This document shows positions 54,308 to 62,777 of a stretch of DNA of 64,000 nt, in pieces. The notes under the pieces were generated by a model. The model saw nothing but the letters and a program-made list of their open reading frames with translations, did no database searches and was not told where the DNA came from. Location: contig NZ_QLMI01000001.1 of assembly GCF_003259835.1 (NCBI RefSeq), positions 372,001 to 436,000 on the forward strand, read 5' to 3'. Made by a program: the position numbers and the translations under genes. Source of the stretch: Flavobacterium aquaticum. GTDB lineage: Bacteria > Bacteroidota > Bacteroidia > Flavobacteriales > Flavobacteriaceae. Position 1 is the first letter of the stretch. Each line of letters starts with the position of its first letter.

Positions 54308-55345
54308 ATGAAAAAACTATTTTTACCTCTAGCTTTAGTAGCTGTTTTATTTACTTCTTGTAATGATGACGACTCTTCAATGGTTACTCCAGAACCAGAA
54401 CCAATTGACCAAACTCCAACTCCGGCTCAGGAATTAAAATTGATAACCACAAGTAATACTTCGGGACAAATTTCGTTTACCGATTTATTAGCAACAACCC
54501 CAACAGCAAAAAGTTTTTCAATAAGCTCTACCGATGCTGATGGAGTTTATTATGATGTATTCAAAGACCAAATCGTGTTAGCTTCAAGAACAAATAATAG
54601 AGTAGAAGCTTATAATGGATTGAGAAATGCTATTATTTCTTCAGCCACAACTTTAGATTTATCTTTTTCATCTTCAACAGATTTTACAAATGCTCGTGAA
54701 ATAGCTGTTTCAGGAGATAAAGTAGTTGTTGCACAAGACCAAAATGCTGGAAATAGTAATATCAGTAAATTTTATGTGTACCAAAGAAATACATCTGGAT
54801 TTACGCTTTTAAACACCTATACAGTTGATATTAAACTTTGGGGAATTCATTTAGACGGAACTACGATGTACGCAATTGCTGATAATACAAGCGATTTAGT
54901 GGTTTACAATAATTTCTTTTCTAATGCTACAGGAGCAATTTCGGCTTCAAAAAGAGTTACAATTGAAGGTTTAGTTAGAACACACGGAATTACTTATTCT
55001 CCCCAAGATAATGTAATGGTGTTGTCTGATGTAGGTTTAGCTTCAAGTGCAACCGACGGTGGTTTAGTGGTTATTAATAACTTTACTTCTGTACTAAACA
55101 TGACGAATAATTTGGGAACAATTGCTATGAACAATCAAATTAGAGTGTACGGACCTAATTCTATGTTAGGAAACCCTGTCGATGTTGCTTACGACCATGT
55201 GACGAATGCTATTTTTGTAGCGGAACGTTTGAATGGTGGCGGACAAGTTTTAAAATTTGCTTTCCCAACAATGTCAGCTGATGCAATACCTCAAATGAGT
55301 AGAACAGAAGCAGGAGTAACTGCTGTTTATTTACACAGAAGATAA
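54308..55345 (+). CDS. Lipoprotein with probable beta-propeller
   Basis: A 345-residue lipoprotein: signal peptide with lipobox LFTSC (Cys19), a Pro/Glu/Thr linker, and then repeated short stretches such as YYDVFKDQIVLASRTNNRVEAYN, LWGIHLDGTTMYAIADNTSDLVVY and HGITYSPQDNVMVLSD, which look like the blades of a propeller (NHL- or YVTN-like). Function unknown. Followed by a strong terminator. Confidence 0.75.
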   Translation: MKKLFLPLALVAVLFTSCNDDDSSMVTPEPEPIDQTPTPAQELKLITTSNTSGQISFTDLLATTPTAKSFSISSTDADGVYYDVFKDQIVLASRTNNRVEAYNGLRNAIISSATTLDLSFSSSTDFTNAREIAVSGDKVVVAQDQNAGNSNISKFYVYQRNTSGFTLLNTYTVDIKLWGIHLDGTTMYAIADNTSDLVVYNNFFSNATGAISASKRVTIEGLVRTHGITYSPQDNVMVLSDVGLASSATDGGLVVINNFTSVLNMTNNLGTIAMNNQIRVYGPNSMLGNPVDVAYDHVTNAIFVAERLNGGGQVLKFAFPTMSADAIPQMSRTEAGVTAVYLHRR

Positions 55346-55366
55346 AGGTTTGTTATTTAATTATTT

Positions 55367-55397
55367 AAAAACTCTGGAGAAATTCAGAGTTTTTTTT
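55367..55397. terminator. Intrinsic terminator between convergent genes
   Basis: AAAACTCTG and CAGAGTTTT with a short loop and a T8 run on the + strand; the A-rich left side may also serve the minus-strand XRE gene, whose stop lies inside it. Confidence 0.85.
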
Positions 55398-55857
55398 ATG
55401 GCTTATAGTTTTTGAAAGTTCCATTTTTAAAAAATACTACAATACGCTCAATTTCTTCGTGAGAATTATTTTCTGTCTTAATCGATTCTACAGGATTACG
55501 TTCTGAAAGAGTAGGGCTAGTTCCTTTCTCTACGGTCGAAAATAAATCAGGTTCAGAATTAGTTGTTTCTATAAATGATAATGAAGAGGGTTTTGTTTCT
55601 TCTTCTAAAACTGTCTGAGTTGCATTTTCTGATTTTGGAAAATTTCCTTTACCATTTAAAATCCAATACAAATCTACTTCCGGAAAAACCTCAATTACTT
55701 TTATGATAAAATCTAAGCTAGGTTTGTTTCTGCCAGAGAGTAGGTGAGACAAACTCGATCGCTGTACATTTATTTTATCCGCAAAAGCAGAAGCCGATAA
55801 ATTATAATAATCGAGTATAATTTCTAACCGTTTAATAAAATCATCAATGTTTACCAT
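55396..55857 (-). CDS. XRE-family helix-turn-helix regulator
   Basis: A 153-residue protein with an N-terminal HTH (FADKINVQRSSLSHLLSGRN, about residues 21-40, and the family ending LDYYNLS / YWILNGKG), then a long polar, Ser/Glu/Thr-rich linker and a short basic C-terminal piece (RIVVFFKNGTFKNYKP). Such proteins with a bare HTH and a disordered tail are common in Flavobacteria. It is divergent from the M14 peptidase gene, and the region between is filled with matching palindromes, so it likely represses itself and the peptidase. Confidence 0.85.
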   Translation of the reverse strand: MVNIDDFIKRLEIILDYYNLSASAFADKINVQRSSLSHLLSGRNKPSLDFIIKVIEVFPEVDLYWILNGKGNFPKSENATQTVLEEETKPSSLSFIETTNSEPDLFSTVEKGTSPTLSERNPVESIKTENNSHEEIERIVVFFKNGTFKNYKP

Positions 55858-55883
55858 TGTAAATAGTTATTTAGAATTATAGA

Positions 55884-55897
55884 GTTACAAATGTAAA
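55884..55897. promoter_or_regulatory. Operator-like palindrome 1 over the XRE promoter
   Basis: GTTACAAATGTAAA. On the minus strand it contains TACATTTG (55888-55895), a perfect TAnnTTTG -7 box for the XRE gene, 31 bases before its start codon. Confidence 0.7.
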
Positions 55898-55919
55898 CAA
55901 AGCAATAGAGATATACAAG

Positions 55920-55933
55920 TTTACAGATGTAAA
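55920..55933. promoter_or_regulatory. Operator-like palindrome 2
   Basis: TTTACAGATGTAAA, 36 bases from palindrome 1. Confidence 0.6.
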
Positions 55934-56074
55934 TAGCGGTTTTATTGTTAATGTTTTACTTTATTTAATAAGTTATAACTTATTGATTTACAAATAATAA
56001 AACTGAACTTTGTTTATATGATTAATATTGTGAATTAATGCAATTTGGATTAATAATGATGGCTGTTAAAACCG

Positions 56075-56088
56075 TTTACAAAAGTAAA
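56075..56088. promoter_or_regulatory. Operator-like palindrome 3
   Basis: TTTACAAAAGTAAA. The same 14-mer recurs at 9356-9369. Confidence 0.5.
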
Positions 56089-56108
56089 TCATATAATAAT
56101 TTATAGTG

Positions 56109-56122
56109 TTTACAAATGTAAA
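56109..56122. promoter_or_regulatory. Operator-like palindrome 4
   Basis: TTTACAAATGTAAA, 24 bases upstream of palindrome 5 (start to start), at about the -33 position of the M14 promoter. Confidence 0.65.
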
Positions 56123-56132
56123 ATTAAAGTTG

Positions 56133-56146
56133 TTTACATTTGTAAA
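56133..56146. promoter_or_regulatory. Operator-like palindrome 5 over the M14 promoter
   Basis: TTTACATTTGTAAA. It contains TACATTTG (56135-56142), a -7 box 17 bases before the M14 start codon at 56160. Confidence 0.7.
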
Positions 56147-56159
56147 TCAAAATAAAGCC

Positions 56160-57314
56160 ATGGATTATTTACAATTAGCAACTCAATATTTAGAACCTAA
56201 ACTCAAAGGAAAGTATATTCATTTAGAAACTATTTTACCTGTTTTGAAATCGTTAAATCCATATTTTGAAATTACAGAAATAGGTAAATCGGTTCAAGAA
56301 AGAGTGATTCATCAGGTTAAAATTGGAACGGGAAAAACAAAAATTTTGATGTGGTCGCAAATGCATGGAAACGAATCGACTACTACAAAAGGATTGTTTG
56401 ATTTCTTTAATTTCTTACAATCGGATAGTGAAATTGCAAATCGCATTAAAAGCGAATACACCTTATTATGTATTCCTATGTTGAATCCAGACGGCGCTTT
56501 CTTATATACAAGAGAAAATGCGAATAAAGTAGATTTAAACAGAGATGCTTTTAATGCTACTCAACCAGAAATGCAAGTCTTGCATAGTGTTTACAAGAGT
56601 TTTCAGCCAGATTATTGTTATAATCTGCATGATCAAAGAACAATTTTTGGTACAGAAGGTTTTAATTTGCCGGCAACTATTTCTTTTTTATCGCCAGCTT
56701 ATAATGAAGAAAGAGAATATAATGATGTTCGATTAAAAGCAATTCATATAATAAACAAGATGAATATTGCGTTACAACTTTATATTCCAAATCAAATTGG
56801 CCGTTTTGATGATGGTTATAATATAAATTGTACGGGTGATTATTTTACAACACAAAATACACCAACTATTTTATTTGAAGCTGGACACTATGAAGATGAT
56901 TATGATAGAGATGTTGTAAGAAAATATGTTTTTATTTCGCTTTTGAGTTCATTTGATGCGAGTTACGAAAACGTTATAGTTAATAAAGAATTGAATAATT
57001 ATTTGAAGATTCCTCAAAATAATAAATGTTTTTATGATTTTATTTATAAAAATGTCAAAATTATTGATAATAGTGAAGAAAAAATAATTAACTTTGCTGC
57101 TCAATATACTGAAGTAGTGCAGAATGGTCAGTTGAAATTTGTAGCATCTATTGTCAAAATAGATGATTTGCAGGATTTTAAAGGACATTTAGAATACGAT
57201 TGCGCAAATGGTTTGTTTGAATCTAAAGGAAGATATTTTCCAAAATTAGAGGATAAAGCCGATTTTTTTATCAATAATTTAACAGAATTTAACAATGGTG
57301 TAAAAATTATTTGA
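56160..57314 (+). CDS. M14-family zinc carboxypeptidase-like protein
   Basis: A 384-residue protein with the M14 metal motif in WSQMHGNESTTTKG (HxxE), the third ligand in YNLHDQRT, NPDGAFLYTRENANKVDLNRD (substrate-binding region) and the catalytic glutamate region LFEAGHYEDDYDR. No signal peptide, so it is cytoplasmic, as in the succinylglutamate-desuccinylase-like and gamma-glutamyl branch. I start at ATG 56160; the longer frame from GTG 56106 would be coded by the operator palindromes. Substrate unknown. Confidence 0.87.
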   Translation: MDYLQLATQYLEPKLKGKYIHLETILPVLKSLNPYFEITEIGKSVQERVIHQVKIGTGKTKILMWSQMHGNESTTTKGLFDFFNFLQSDSEIANRIKSEYTLLCIPMLNPDGAFLYTRENANKVDLNRDAFNATQPEMQVLHSVYKSFQPDYCYNLHDQRTIFGTEGFNLPATISFLSPAYNEEREYNDVRLKAIHIINKMNIALQLYIPNQIGRFDDGYNINCTGDYFTTQNTPTILFEAGHYEDDYDRDVVRKYVFISLLSSFDASYENVIVNKELNNYLKIPQNNKCFYDFIYKNVKIIDNSEEKIINFAAQYTEVVQNGQLKFVASIVKIDDLQDFKGHLEYDCANGLFESKGRYFPKLEDKADFFINNLTEFNNGVKII

Positions 57315-57371
57315 TAAATTTACCTCAGATTTGAATAAAACTCAAAAATTTAACAAATATTATAAGCACTT

Positions 57372-57851
57372 ATGAGTAAGTTTCGTTTAGATGAAGTAGA
57401 TCATCAAATTTTGGACATGTTGATTGATAACACGAGAGTTCCTTTTACAGATATTGCAAAAAAATTATTAATTTCTGCAGGAACGGTACATGTTAGGGTG
57501 AAAAAAATGGAAGATGCAGGAATCATTCAAGGTTCTTCTTTGACATTAGACTATGAAAAATTAGGTTACTCTTTCATTGCTTATGTTGGAGTTTTCTTAC
57601 ATAACACGTCGCAAACTAAATTCGTTTTAGAGCGTATTAATCAAATTCCATTCGTAACAGTTGCTCACGTAACTACGGGAAAGTTTAATATTTTCTGTAA
57701 AATTAGAGCTAAAGATACTAAACATGCTAAAGAGGTTATCTTCATGATTGATGATATCGAAGGTGTGTACAGAACTGAAACCATGATTTCTTTAGAAGAA
57801 AGTATCAACGATAAAAAACGATTGATGCATACGATTTTTAAAGAATTGTAA
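57372..57851 (+). CDS. Lrp/AsnC-family transcriptional regulator
   Basis: A 159-residue regulator with the Lrp HTH (VDHQILDMLIDNTRVPFTDIAK... ISAGTVHVRVKKMEDAGII) and the C-terminal RAM/ACT-like domain (YVGVFLHNT, VTTGKFNIFCKIRAKD). It probably senses an amino acid and acts globally or locally. It follows the M14 gene by 57 bases on the same strand and has its own terminator. Confidence 0.94.
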   Translation: MSKFRLDEVDHQILDMLIDNTRVPFTDIAKKLLISAGTVHVRVKKMEDAGIIQGSSLTLDYEKLGYSFIAYVGVFLHNTSQTKFVLERINQIPFVTVAHVTTGKFNIFCKIRAKDTKHAKEVIFMIDDIEGVYRTETMISLEESINDKKRLMHTIFKEL

Positions 57852-57857
57852 AATATG

Positions 57858-57884
57858 AAAGCCTCTTTATGAGGCTTTTTTTTT
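57858..57884 (+). terminator. Intrinsic terminator of the Lrp gene
   Basis: AAAGCCTC and GAGGCTTT with a TTTAT loop, followed by a T run. Confidence 0.9.
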
Positions 57885-57897
57885 ATATCTTTAAGTT

Positions 57898-58407
57898 ATG
57901 AAAAACTTACAATCAAACGAGTTTGCTCCCTATTATGAGAATTATATCAAATTAGTTCCAGAGCAAGATATTATTAAAGGACTTATTAAGCAAAAAGAAG
58001 AAATGTTGCATTTCTTTAAATCGATTCCTGTTTTTAAACATGAATTTCGATATGCAGAAGGGAAGTGGACAATTAAAGATATTATTTTGCATTTGATTGA
58101 TGCAGAACGAATATTTGCTTATCGTGCTTTAAGAATTGCAAGAAATGATAAAACTGTTTTACCAGGATTTGAAGAAAATGATTATGTAGTTACAGCTAAT
58201 GCTAATAATCGTGAATATGAAAGTTTATTGGCAGAATATGAAACTGTACGAAATGCTTCTGTGAGTTTATTTGAAACTTTTACAACTGATGATTTACTTC
58301 GTTTAGGAACGGCTTCTAATAACAGTGTTTCGGTAAGAGCTATTGGATATATTATGTTAGGACATGAATTGCATCATAAAAACGTAATTTTAGAAAGATA
58401 TTTATAA
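57898..58407 (+). CDS. DinB-family (YfiT-like) metalloprotein
   Basis: A 169-residue DinB_2 four-helix protein. The metal-ligand histidines are in ILHLIDAERIF and GHELHHKNVILERYL (HxxxH). Members are putative thiol-dependent (e.g. bacillithiol) transferases; that fits with a bshB1 gene in the window, but the link is only an idea. Length is standard. Confidence 0.87.
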   Translation: MKNLQSNEFAPYYENYIKLVPEQDIIKGLIKQKEEMLHFFKSIPVFKHEFRYAEGKWTIKDIILHLIDAERIFAYRALRIARNDKTVLPGFEENDYVVTANANNREYESLLAEYETVRNASVSLFETFTTDDLLRLGTASNNSVSVRAIGYIMLGHELHHKNVILERYL

Positions 58408-58410
58408 TAA

Positions 58411-58440
58411 AAAAGGGATTCAATTTTGAATCCCTTTTTT
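58411..58440. terminator. Bidirectional intrinsic terminator
   Basis: AAAGGGATTCA and TGAATCCCTTT around an ATTT loop, with A and T runs on the two sides; serves DinB and the convergent acidic-protein gene. Confidence 0.9.
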
Positions 58441-58447
58441 ATTTATT

Positions 58448-58837
58448 TTAATCTTCATCGTCTTCGTCAGCATCATCGTCGTCTCCGTCTTCTGAATCTT
58501 CGATATCGTCTGAATCATTTGAATCGTCATCGTCGTCATCGTCGTCTTCAATATCTAAGTCTTTTAGAGCTCCGATTTTTTCATCTGGTACTGCTACCAC
58601 ATCATCTTCGATAATGTCATCTTCGTCGTAATTTTCAATTCTGTCGGCTAGTTTAGTACTTACTTTTACTAAATAAATAGTGTCTTCAGTACGAACTTCT
58701 ACAGCTTCAACAGTTTCATTCTTAGCATTTTTAAAACGAATAACATCCGAATCATCATATCCGTCAGGAAATTTCTCAACTAGTAAGGTTAAGATTTCAT
58801 TTGTTAATTTAGCGTAATCAACAATAACTCTTTTCAT
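58448..58837 (-). CDS. Small protein with a long Asp/Glu C-terminal tail
   Basis: A 129-residue protein. The first 80 or so residues form a compact alpha/beta domain (MKRVIVDYAKLTNEILTLL, then VEVRTEDTIYLVKVSTKL). The last 45 are almost only Asp, Glu, Ser and Asn, giving a very low isoelectric point. The family is common in Flavobacteria without known role. The tail may bind basic proteins or mimic DNA; that is speculation. Confidence 0.7.
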   Translation of the reverse strand: MKRVIVDYAKLTNEILTLLVEKFPDGYDDSDVIRFKNAKNETVEAVEVRTEDTIYLVKVSTKLADRIENYDEDDIIEDDVVAVPDEKIGALKDLDIEDDDDDDDDSNDSDDIEDSEDGDDDDADEDDED

Positions 58838-58924
58838 TGGGTAGGTTTTAATCTTGTAATTTCGTCAAATGTAATATCCTCAGCTTATATTTTCAAGTAA
58901 AATTTAATATTTTTTTAAAAAATT

Positions 58925-59899
58925 TTACCAACCTAAAACGTAAGCAAACATCAATGGCGCAACTATCGTAGCATCAGACTCTACGATAAATTTAGGCGTT
59001 GTAATATCTAATTTACCCCAAGTAATTTTTTCGTTTGGAACTGCTCCAGAGTACGAACCATAACTAGTTGTTGAGTCAGAAATTTGGCAGAAATAGCTCC
59101 AAAACGGCACATCATGCATTTCCATATCTTGGTATAACATTGGAACTACACAAATTGGGAAGTCACCAGCAATTCCTCCGCCAATTTGGAAGAAACCAAT
59201 TCCTTTTCCAGCACAGTTTTTTGGATACCAGTCTGCTAACCACATCATGTATTCAATTCCACTTTTCATAGTTGTAGCTTTGAATTCACCTTTAATGCAG
59301 TAAGAAGAGAAAATGTTACCCATTGTACTGTCTTCCCATCCTGGAACTACAATTGGTAAGTTTTTTTCAGCAGCTGCAACCATCCAAGAATCTTTTGGGT
59401 CGATTTCATAGTATTGTTCCAAAACTCCTGAATTGATCATTTGGTACATAAATTCATGTGGAAAATAACGTTCTCCTTTAGAATCAGCATTGTTCCAAAT
59501 ATCAAATAAGTGTTGTTGTAATCTTCTGAAAGCTTCTTCTTCAGGAATACAAGTATCTGTTACACGATTGTAATGGTTTTCTAATAAATCCCATTCTTCT
59601 TGTGGTGATAAATCTCTGTAATTTGGAACTCTTTTGTATGAATTATGAGCTACCAAGTTCATGATATCCTCTTCTAAATTAGCTCCAGTACAAGAAATAA
59701 TATGTACTTTATCTTGACGAATCATTTCGGCTAATGATTTTCCTAATTCAGCTGTACTCATTGCACCAGCTAATGTAATCATCATTTTTCCGTTGTCTAA
59801 TAAATGCTCTTCGTAACCTTTTGCTGCATCTACTAAAGCAGCAGAGTTAAAGTGAAGATAATGTTTCTCGATAAACTGACTAATTGGTCCTTTGCTCAT
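58925..59899 (-). CDS. Deoxyhypusine-synthase-like protein
   Basis: A 324-residue DHS-fold protein. Conserved blocks are present: CTGANLEEDI, VPGWEDSTMGN, GGGIAGDFPIC and SYSGAVPNEKITWGKL. In DHS proper the third block reads GGGxxKHH, and that lysine forms the enzyme intermediate; here the aligned residue is Gly and the next are Asp-Phe. Bacteria have no eIF5A, so the product is more likely a polyamine or none. It follows arginine decarboxylase by 11 bases. Substrate unknown. Confidence 0.82.
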   Translation of the reverse strand: MSKGPISQFIEKHYLHFNSAALVDAAKGYEEHLLDNGKMMITLAGAMSTAELGKSLAEMIRQDKVHIISCTGANLEEDIMNLVAHNSYKRVPNYRDLSPQEEWDLLENHYNRVTDTCIPEEEAFRRLQQHLFDIWNNADSKGERYFPHEFMYQMINSGVLEQYYEIDPKDSWMVAAAEKNLPIVVPGWEDSTMGNIFSSYCIKGEFKATTMKSGIEYMMWLADWYPKNCAGKGIGFFQIGGGIAGDFPICVVPMLYQDMEMHDVPFWSYFCQISDSTTSYGSYSGAVPNEKITWGKLDITTPKFIVESDATIVAPLMFAYVLGW

Positions 59900-59910
59900 T
59901 ACTTTTTATT

Positions 59911-61320
59911 TTATTGTTCTTTTTTCTTAATGTATCCTAAAATTTCTAAAACGTCTTCGGCTTTTTGTTGTTCTGAAAACACTTCAGTTGCAATAATTCC
60001 GTTTTTGTCTTTGTCAATTAAAATGTGTTTTGGTTGTGGTAAAATACAGTGACTTAATCCACCAAAACCTCCGATGGTTTCTTGATAAGCTCCGGTATTA
60101 AAGAATCCTATGTATAATGGTTTTTCTTTATTGTATTTTGGTAAATAAACCGCATTCATGTGTTGTTCCGAATTGTAATAATCGTCTCCATCACAAGTTA
60201 ATCCACCAAGTAAAACCCGTTCGTAAGTGTCATTCCAGCGATTCACCGCCATCATAACAAAACGTTTGTTAATTGCCCAAGTATCAGGTAGAGTGGTGAT
60301 GAAAGAAGAATCAATCATGTTCCAATTCTCTCTATCATTTTGTTTCTTTTGGTATAACACTTGATACAAAGCACCTCCAGATTCACCTACAGTAAACGAT
60401 CCGAATTCTGTAAAAATATGAGGAACAGCAACTTCTGCATCATCACATGCAATCTTGATTTGATTTAAGATTTCGTCTACCATATATTGGTAATCGTAAT
60501 CAAAAGCTAATGAATTTTTAATAGGGAATCCTCCGCCAATATTCAAACTATCTAATGAAGGACATTCTTTTTTCAAAGCAATGTACACTTTCATACATTT
60601 TAATAATTCGTTCCAATAATACGCTGTGTCACGAATACCTGCATTAATAAAGAAGTGAAGCATTTTTAATTCCACTTTCTTGTTTTCTGCAATTTGTTTT
60701 CTGTAGAAAGGAACGATGTCTTTATAACCAATTCCTAAGCGAGATGTATAAAACTCAAATTTTGGTTCTTCTTCCGCAGCAATACGAATTCCGATTTTAA
60801 ATTTCCCATCGATTTCTTCTTGTAATAAATCTAACTCTTCAAAATTATCAATTACAGGAATAGTATTTTTGTGTCCGTTGTTGATTAAACGAGCAATGTT
60901 AGTTACATATTGATCGCGTTTAAATCCGTTACATACAACGAAAGTATTTTTATTGATTTTTCCTTGTTCCATCAAACTTTCAACAATATTAATGTCAAAA
61001 GCAGAAGAAGTTTCAAGATGGATGTTATTTTTTAAAGCTTCATTTAAAATGAATTCAAAATGGGAACTTTTAGTACAGTAGCAATAGAAATACTTGGCTT
61101 CATAGCCATGTTTTTCCATTGAATTTCTAAACCACATTTTAGCACGGTTGATGTTTTGAGAAATTTTAGGCAAATAGGTAAACTTAAGTGGCGTACCATA
61201 TTCTTCTACCAATTTCATTAAATCGATACCGTGAAATTGAAGATTGTCTTTGTTTAAAGTAAATTCTTCTTGTGGGAAATAAAAAGTCTGATTAATTAAG
61301 TCGTAATATTTAGTGTTCAT
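59911..61320 (-). CDS. speA: Arginine decarboxylase (PLP, type III fold)
   Basis: Makes agmatine, first step of polyamine synthesis from arginine. A 469-residue PLP enzyme: PLP lysine in YCYCTKSSHFEF (about residue 85), GGGFPIKN (phosphate loop), EFGSFTVGESG, and the dimer-contributed CDGDDYY at the active site. It is shorter than E. coli SpeA (658), as usual in Bacteroidota. Other activities of the family (diaminopimelate, ornithine, carboxynorspermidine) are possible; the pairing with a DHS-like gene supports a polyamine route. Confidence 0.85.
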   Translation of the reverse strand: MNTKYYDLINQTFYFPQEEFTLNKDNLQFHGIDLMKLVEEYGTPLKFTYLPKISQNINRAKMWFRNSMEKHGYEAKYFYCYCTKSSHFEFILNEALKNNIHLETSSAFDINIVESLMEQGKINKNTFVVCNGFKRDQYVTNIARLINNGHKNTIPVIDNFEELDLLQEEIDGKFKIGIRIAAEEEPKFEFYTSRLGIGYKDIVPFYRKQIAENKKVELKMLHFFINAGIRDTAYYWNELLKCMKVYIALKKECPSLDSLNIGGGFPIKNSLAFDYDYQYMVDEILNQIKIACDDAEVAVPHIFTEFGSFTVGESGGALYQVLYQKKQNDRENWNMIDSSFITTLPDTWAINKRFVMMAVNRWNDTYERVLLGGLTCDGDDYYNSEQHMNAVYLPKYNKEKPLYIGFFNTGAYQETIGGFGGLSHCILPQPKHILIDKDKNGIIATEVFSEQQKAEDVLEILGYIKKKEQ

Positions 61321-61561
61321 TTTGAAATATAAGATTAAAAATTAAAAAAGCTTAAAGCGAACTTGTTTTAAACCTTAATTTTCAAACCCTAATATTTGCA
61401 AATCGAATTAATAGTTTTTCACTAAAAGTCTTCGATAACGCGAATAAATCAATTATATGAAAACAAAATATAGAAAAGAACAAACGATCAATAATAGATA
61501 AGTCAGCATTCCTATTGCTAAGAATTCTGTTGAAATTGTTCGTATAGTTGTTTTCTTTCAT
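61321..61561 (-). promoter_or_regulatory. Long leader of the speA gene
   Basis: A TAnnTTTG box (TAACTTTG, minus strand, 61567-61574) would start transcription near 61561, 240 bases before speA. The leader also carries a possible 59-codon frame (ATG 61561, TGA 61382-61384; Asn/Phe/Leu-rich, no known domain). It may be untranslated or a leader peptide. No riboswitch I recognise. Confidence 0.4.
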
Positions 61562-61616
61562 GGGCGCAAAGTTAAAAAATAAAATGGCTATTATTTAAAG
61601 AAATTTAAAAAAATAA

Positions 61617-62684
61617 TTAAACTGAGTAATCTTTAAAGGCTTTGAAAATCAATTCGTTATCTGCTTCTTGATTGATTTTTATTTTTCCGATTCCTTCAAG
61701 AAGAGCAAATTGTACTTTTCCGAATTCATTTTTTTTATCATAAATCAACAGTTCAATGATTTGATTGATATCGTTTTCATTAAACTCAATACGCTCAAAA
61801 ATATCATTTATAATGTATTTAATTTCTTGATATTCCTCATTGGTTAACAACCCTTTTTCTTTAGAAATATAGCTTTCTAAAATCATTCCTGCGGCAATTG
61901 CTTCTCCGTGAAGTAAACTAGTTTTATCTTCGTTTTCTAAGAAATAGCTTTCAATTCCGTGTCCTAAAGTATGTCCAAAATTTAATCCTTTTCTAATTCC
62001 GTTCTCGGTTAAATCTTCACAAACAATTGTATTTTTTATTTGAATGGATTGATGAATTAATTCGTTTAAATCTTCTGTACTTAAATCCTTTAAGTTTTTA
62101 AATTTATCCCAATAATTTTTGTCGAAAATTAAGCCATGTTTTAACATTTCGGCTAATCCGGAGCGCATTTCTCTTGGAGATAGTGTACTTAAAAACTCAG
62201 TATCCACAATAACCGCTTTTGGTTCGCGAATAATTCCGATTTGATTTTTTAAATTTCCTAAATCTACACCATTTTTCCCTCCAATAGAAGCATCTACCAT
62301 TGAAAGTAGTGTAGTTGGAATATTGATAAAATCAATTCCTCTTTTGAAAGTGCAAGCTACAAATCCGCCCAAATCAGAAATTACGCCACCACCTAAATTG
62401 ATGATGATACTTTTTCTATCGGCACCTAATTCAGACAAAGCAGCCCAAACTTCGGAACAAGTTGCTATATTTTTATGACTTTCACCTGCTTCTAATTCAA
62501 TGATTTCGATTTCAATTTCGGTTGCCAAATTATTTAATAAGTGAGGTAAACAATACTGCGAGGTATTTTCGTCAACCAAAATAAAAATTTTAGAATAATG
62601 CGTTGGAACAAGATACGAAGCTAGTTTTTCATAGCCTGTTTCATTAAAAAATACGGAATAATTAGTTGCTTGTATGGTTTGCAT
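61617..62684 (-). CDS. aroB: 3-dehydroquinate synthase
   Basis: Second step of the shikimate pathway. A 355-residue NAD- and metal-dependent enzyme with LGGGVISDLGGFVACTFKRG (NAD loop), PTTLLSMVDASIGGKNGVD, the metal-ligand region GLAEMLKHGLI, and GHTLGHGIES. All catalytic blocks are present. Divergent from proline dehydrogenase. Confidence 0.97.
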   Translation of the reverse strand: MQTIQATNYSVFFNETGYEKLASYLVPTHYSKIFILVDENTSQYCLPHLLNNLATEIEIEIIELEAGESHKNIATCSEVWAALSELGADRKSIIINLGGGVISDLGGFVACTFKRGIDFINIPTTLLSMVDASIGGKNGVDLGNLKNQIGIIREPKAVIVDTEFLSTLSPREMRSGLAEMLKHGLIFDKNYWDKFKNLKDLSTEDLNELIHQSIQIKNTIVCEDLTENGIRKGLNFGHTLGHGIESYFLENEDKTSLLHGEAIAAGMILESYISKEKGLLTNEEYQEIKYIINDIFERIEFNENDINQIIELLIYDKKNEFGKVQFALLEGIGKIKINQEADNELIFKAFKDYSV

Positions 62685-62748
62685 GAAAATGTGTAAAATT
62701 TGACTGCAAAATACGTCATTTTTTATTTATTATTCGATAACTGTGGCG

Positions 62749-62756
62749 TATATTTG
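62749..62756 (+). promoter_or_regulatory. -7 box of the proline dehydrogenase gene
   Basis: TATATTTG, 21 bases before the start codon at 62778. Confidence 0.65.
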
Positions 62757-62777
62757 TAACACTTTATTTCAAACACA

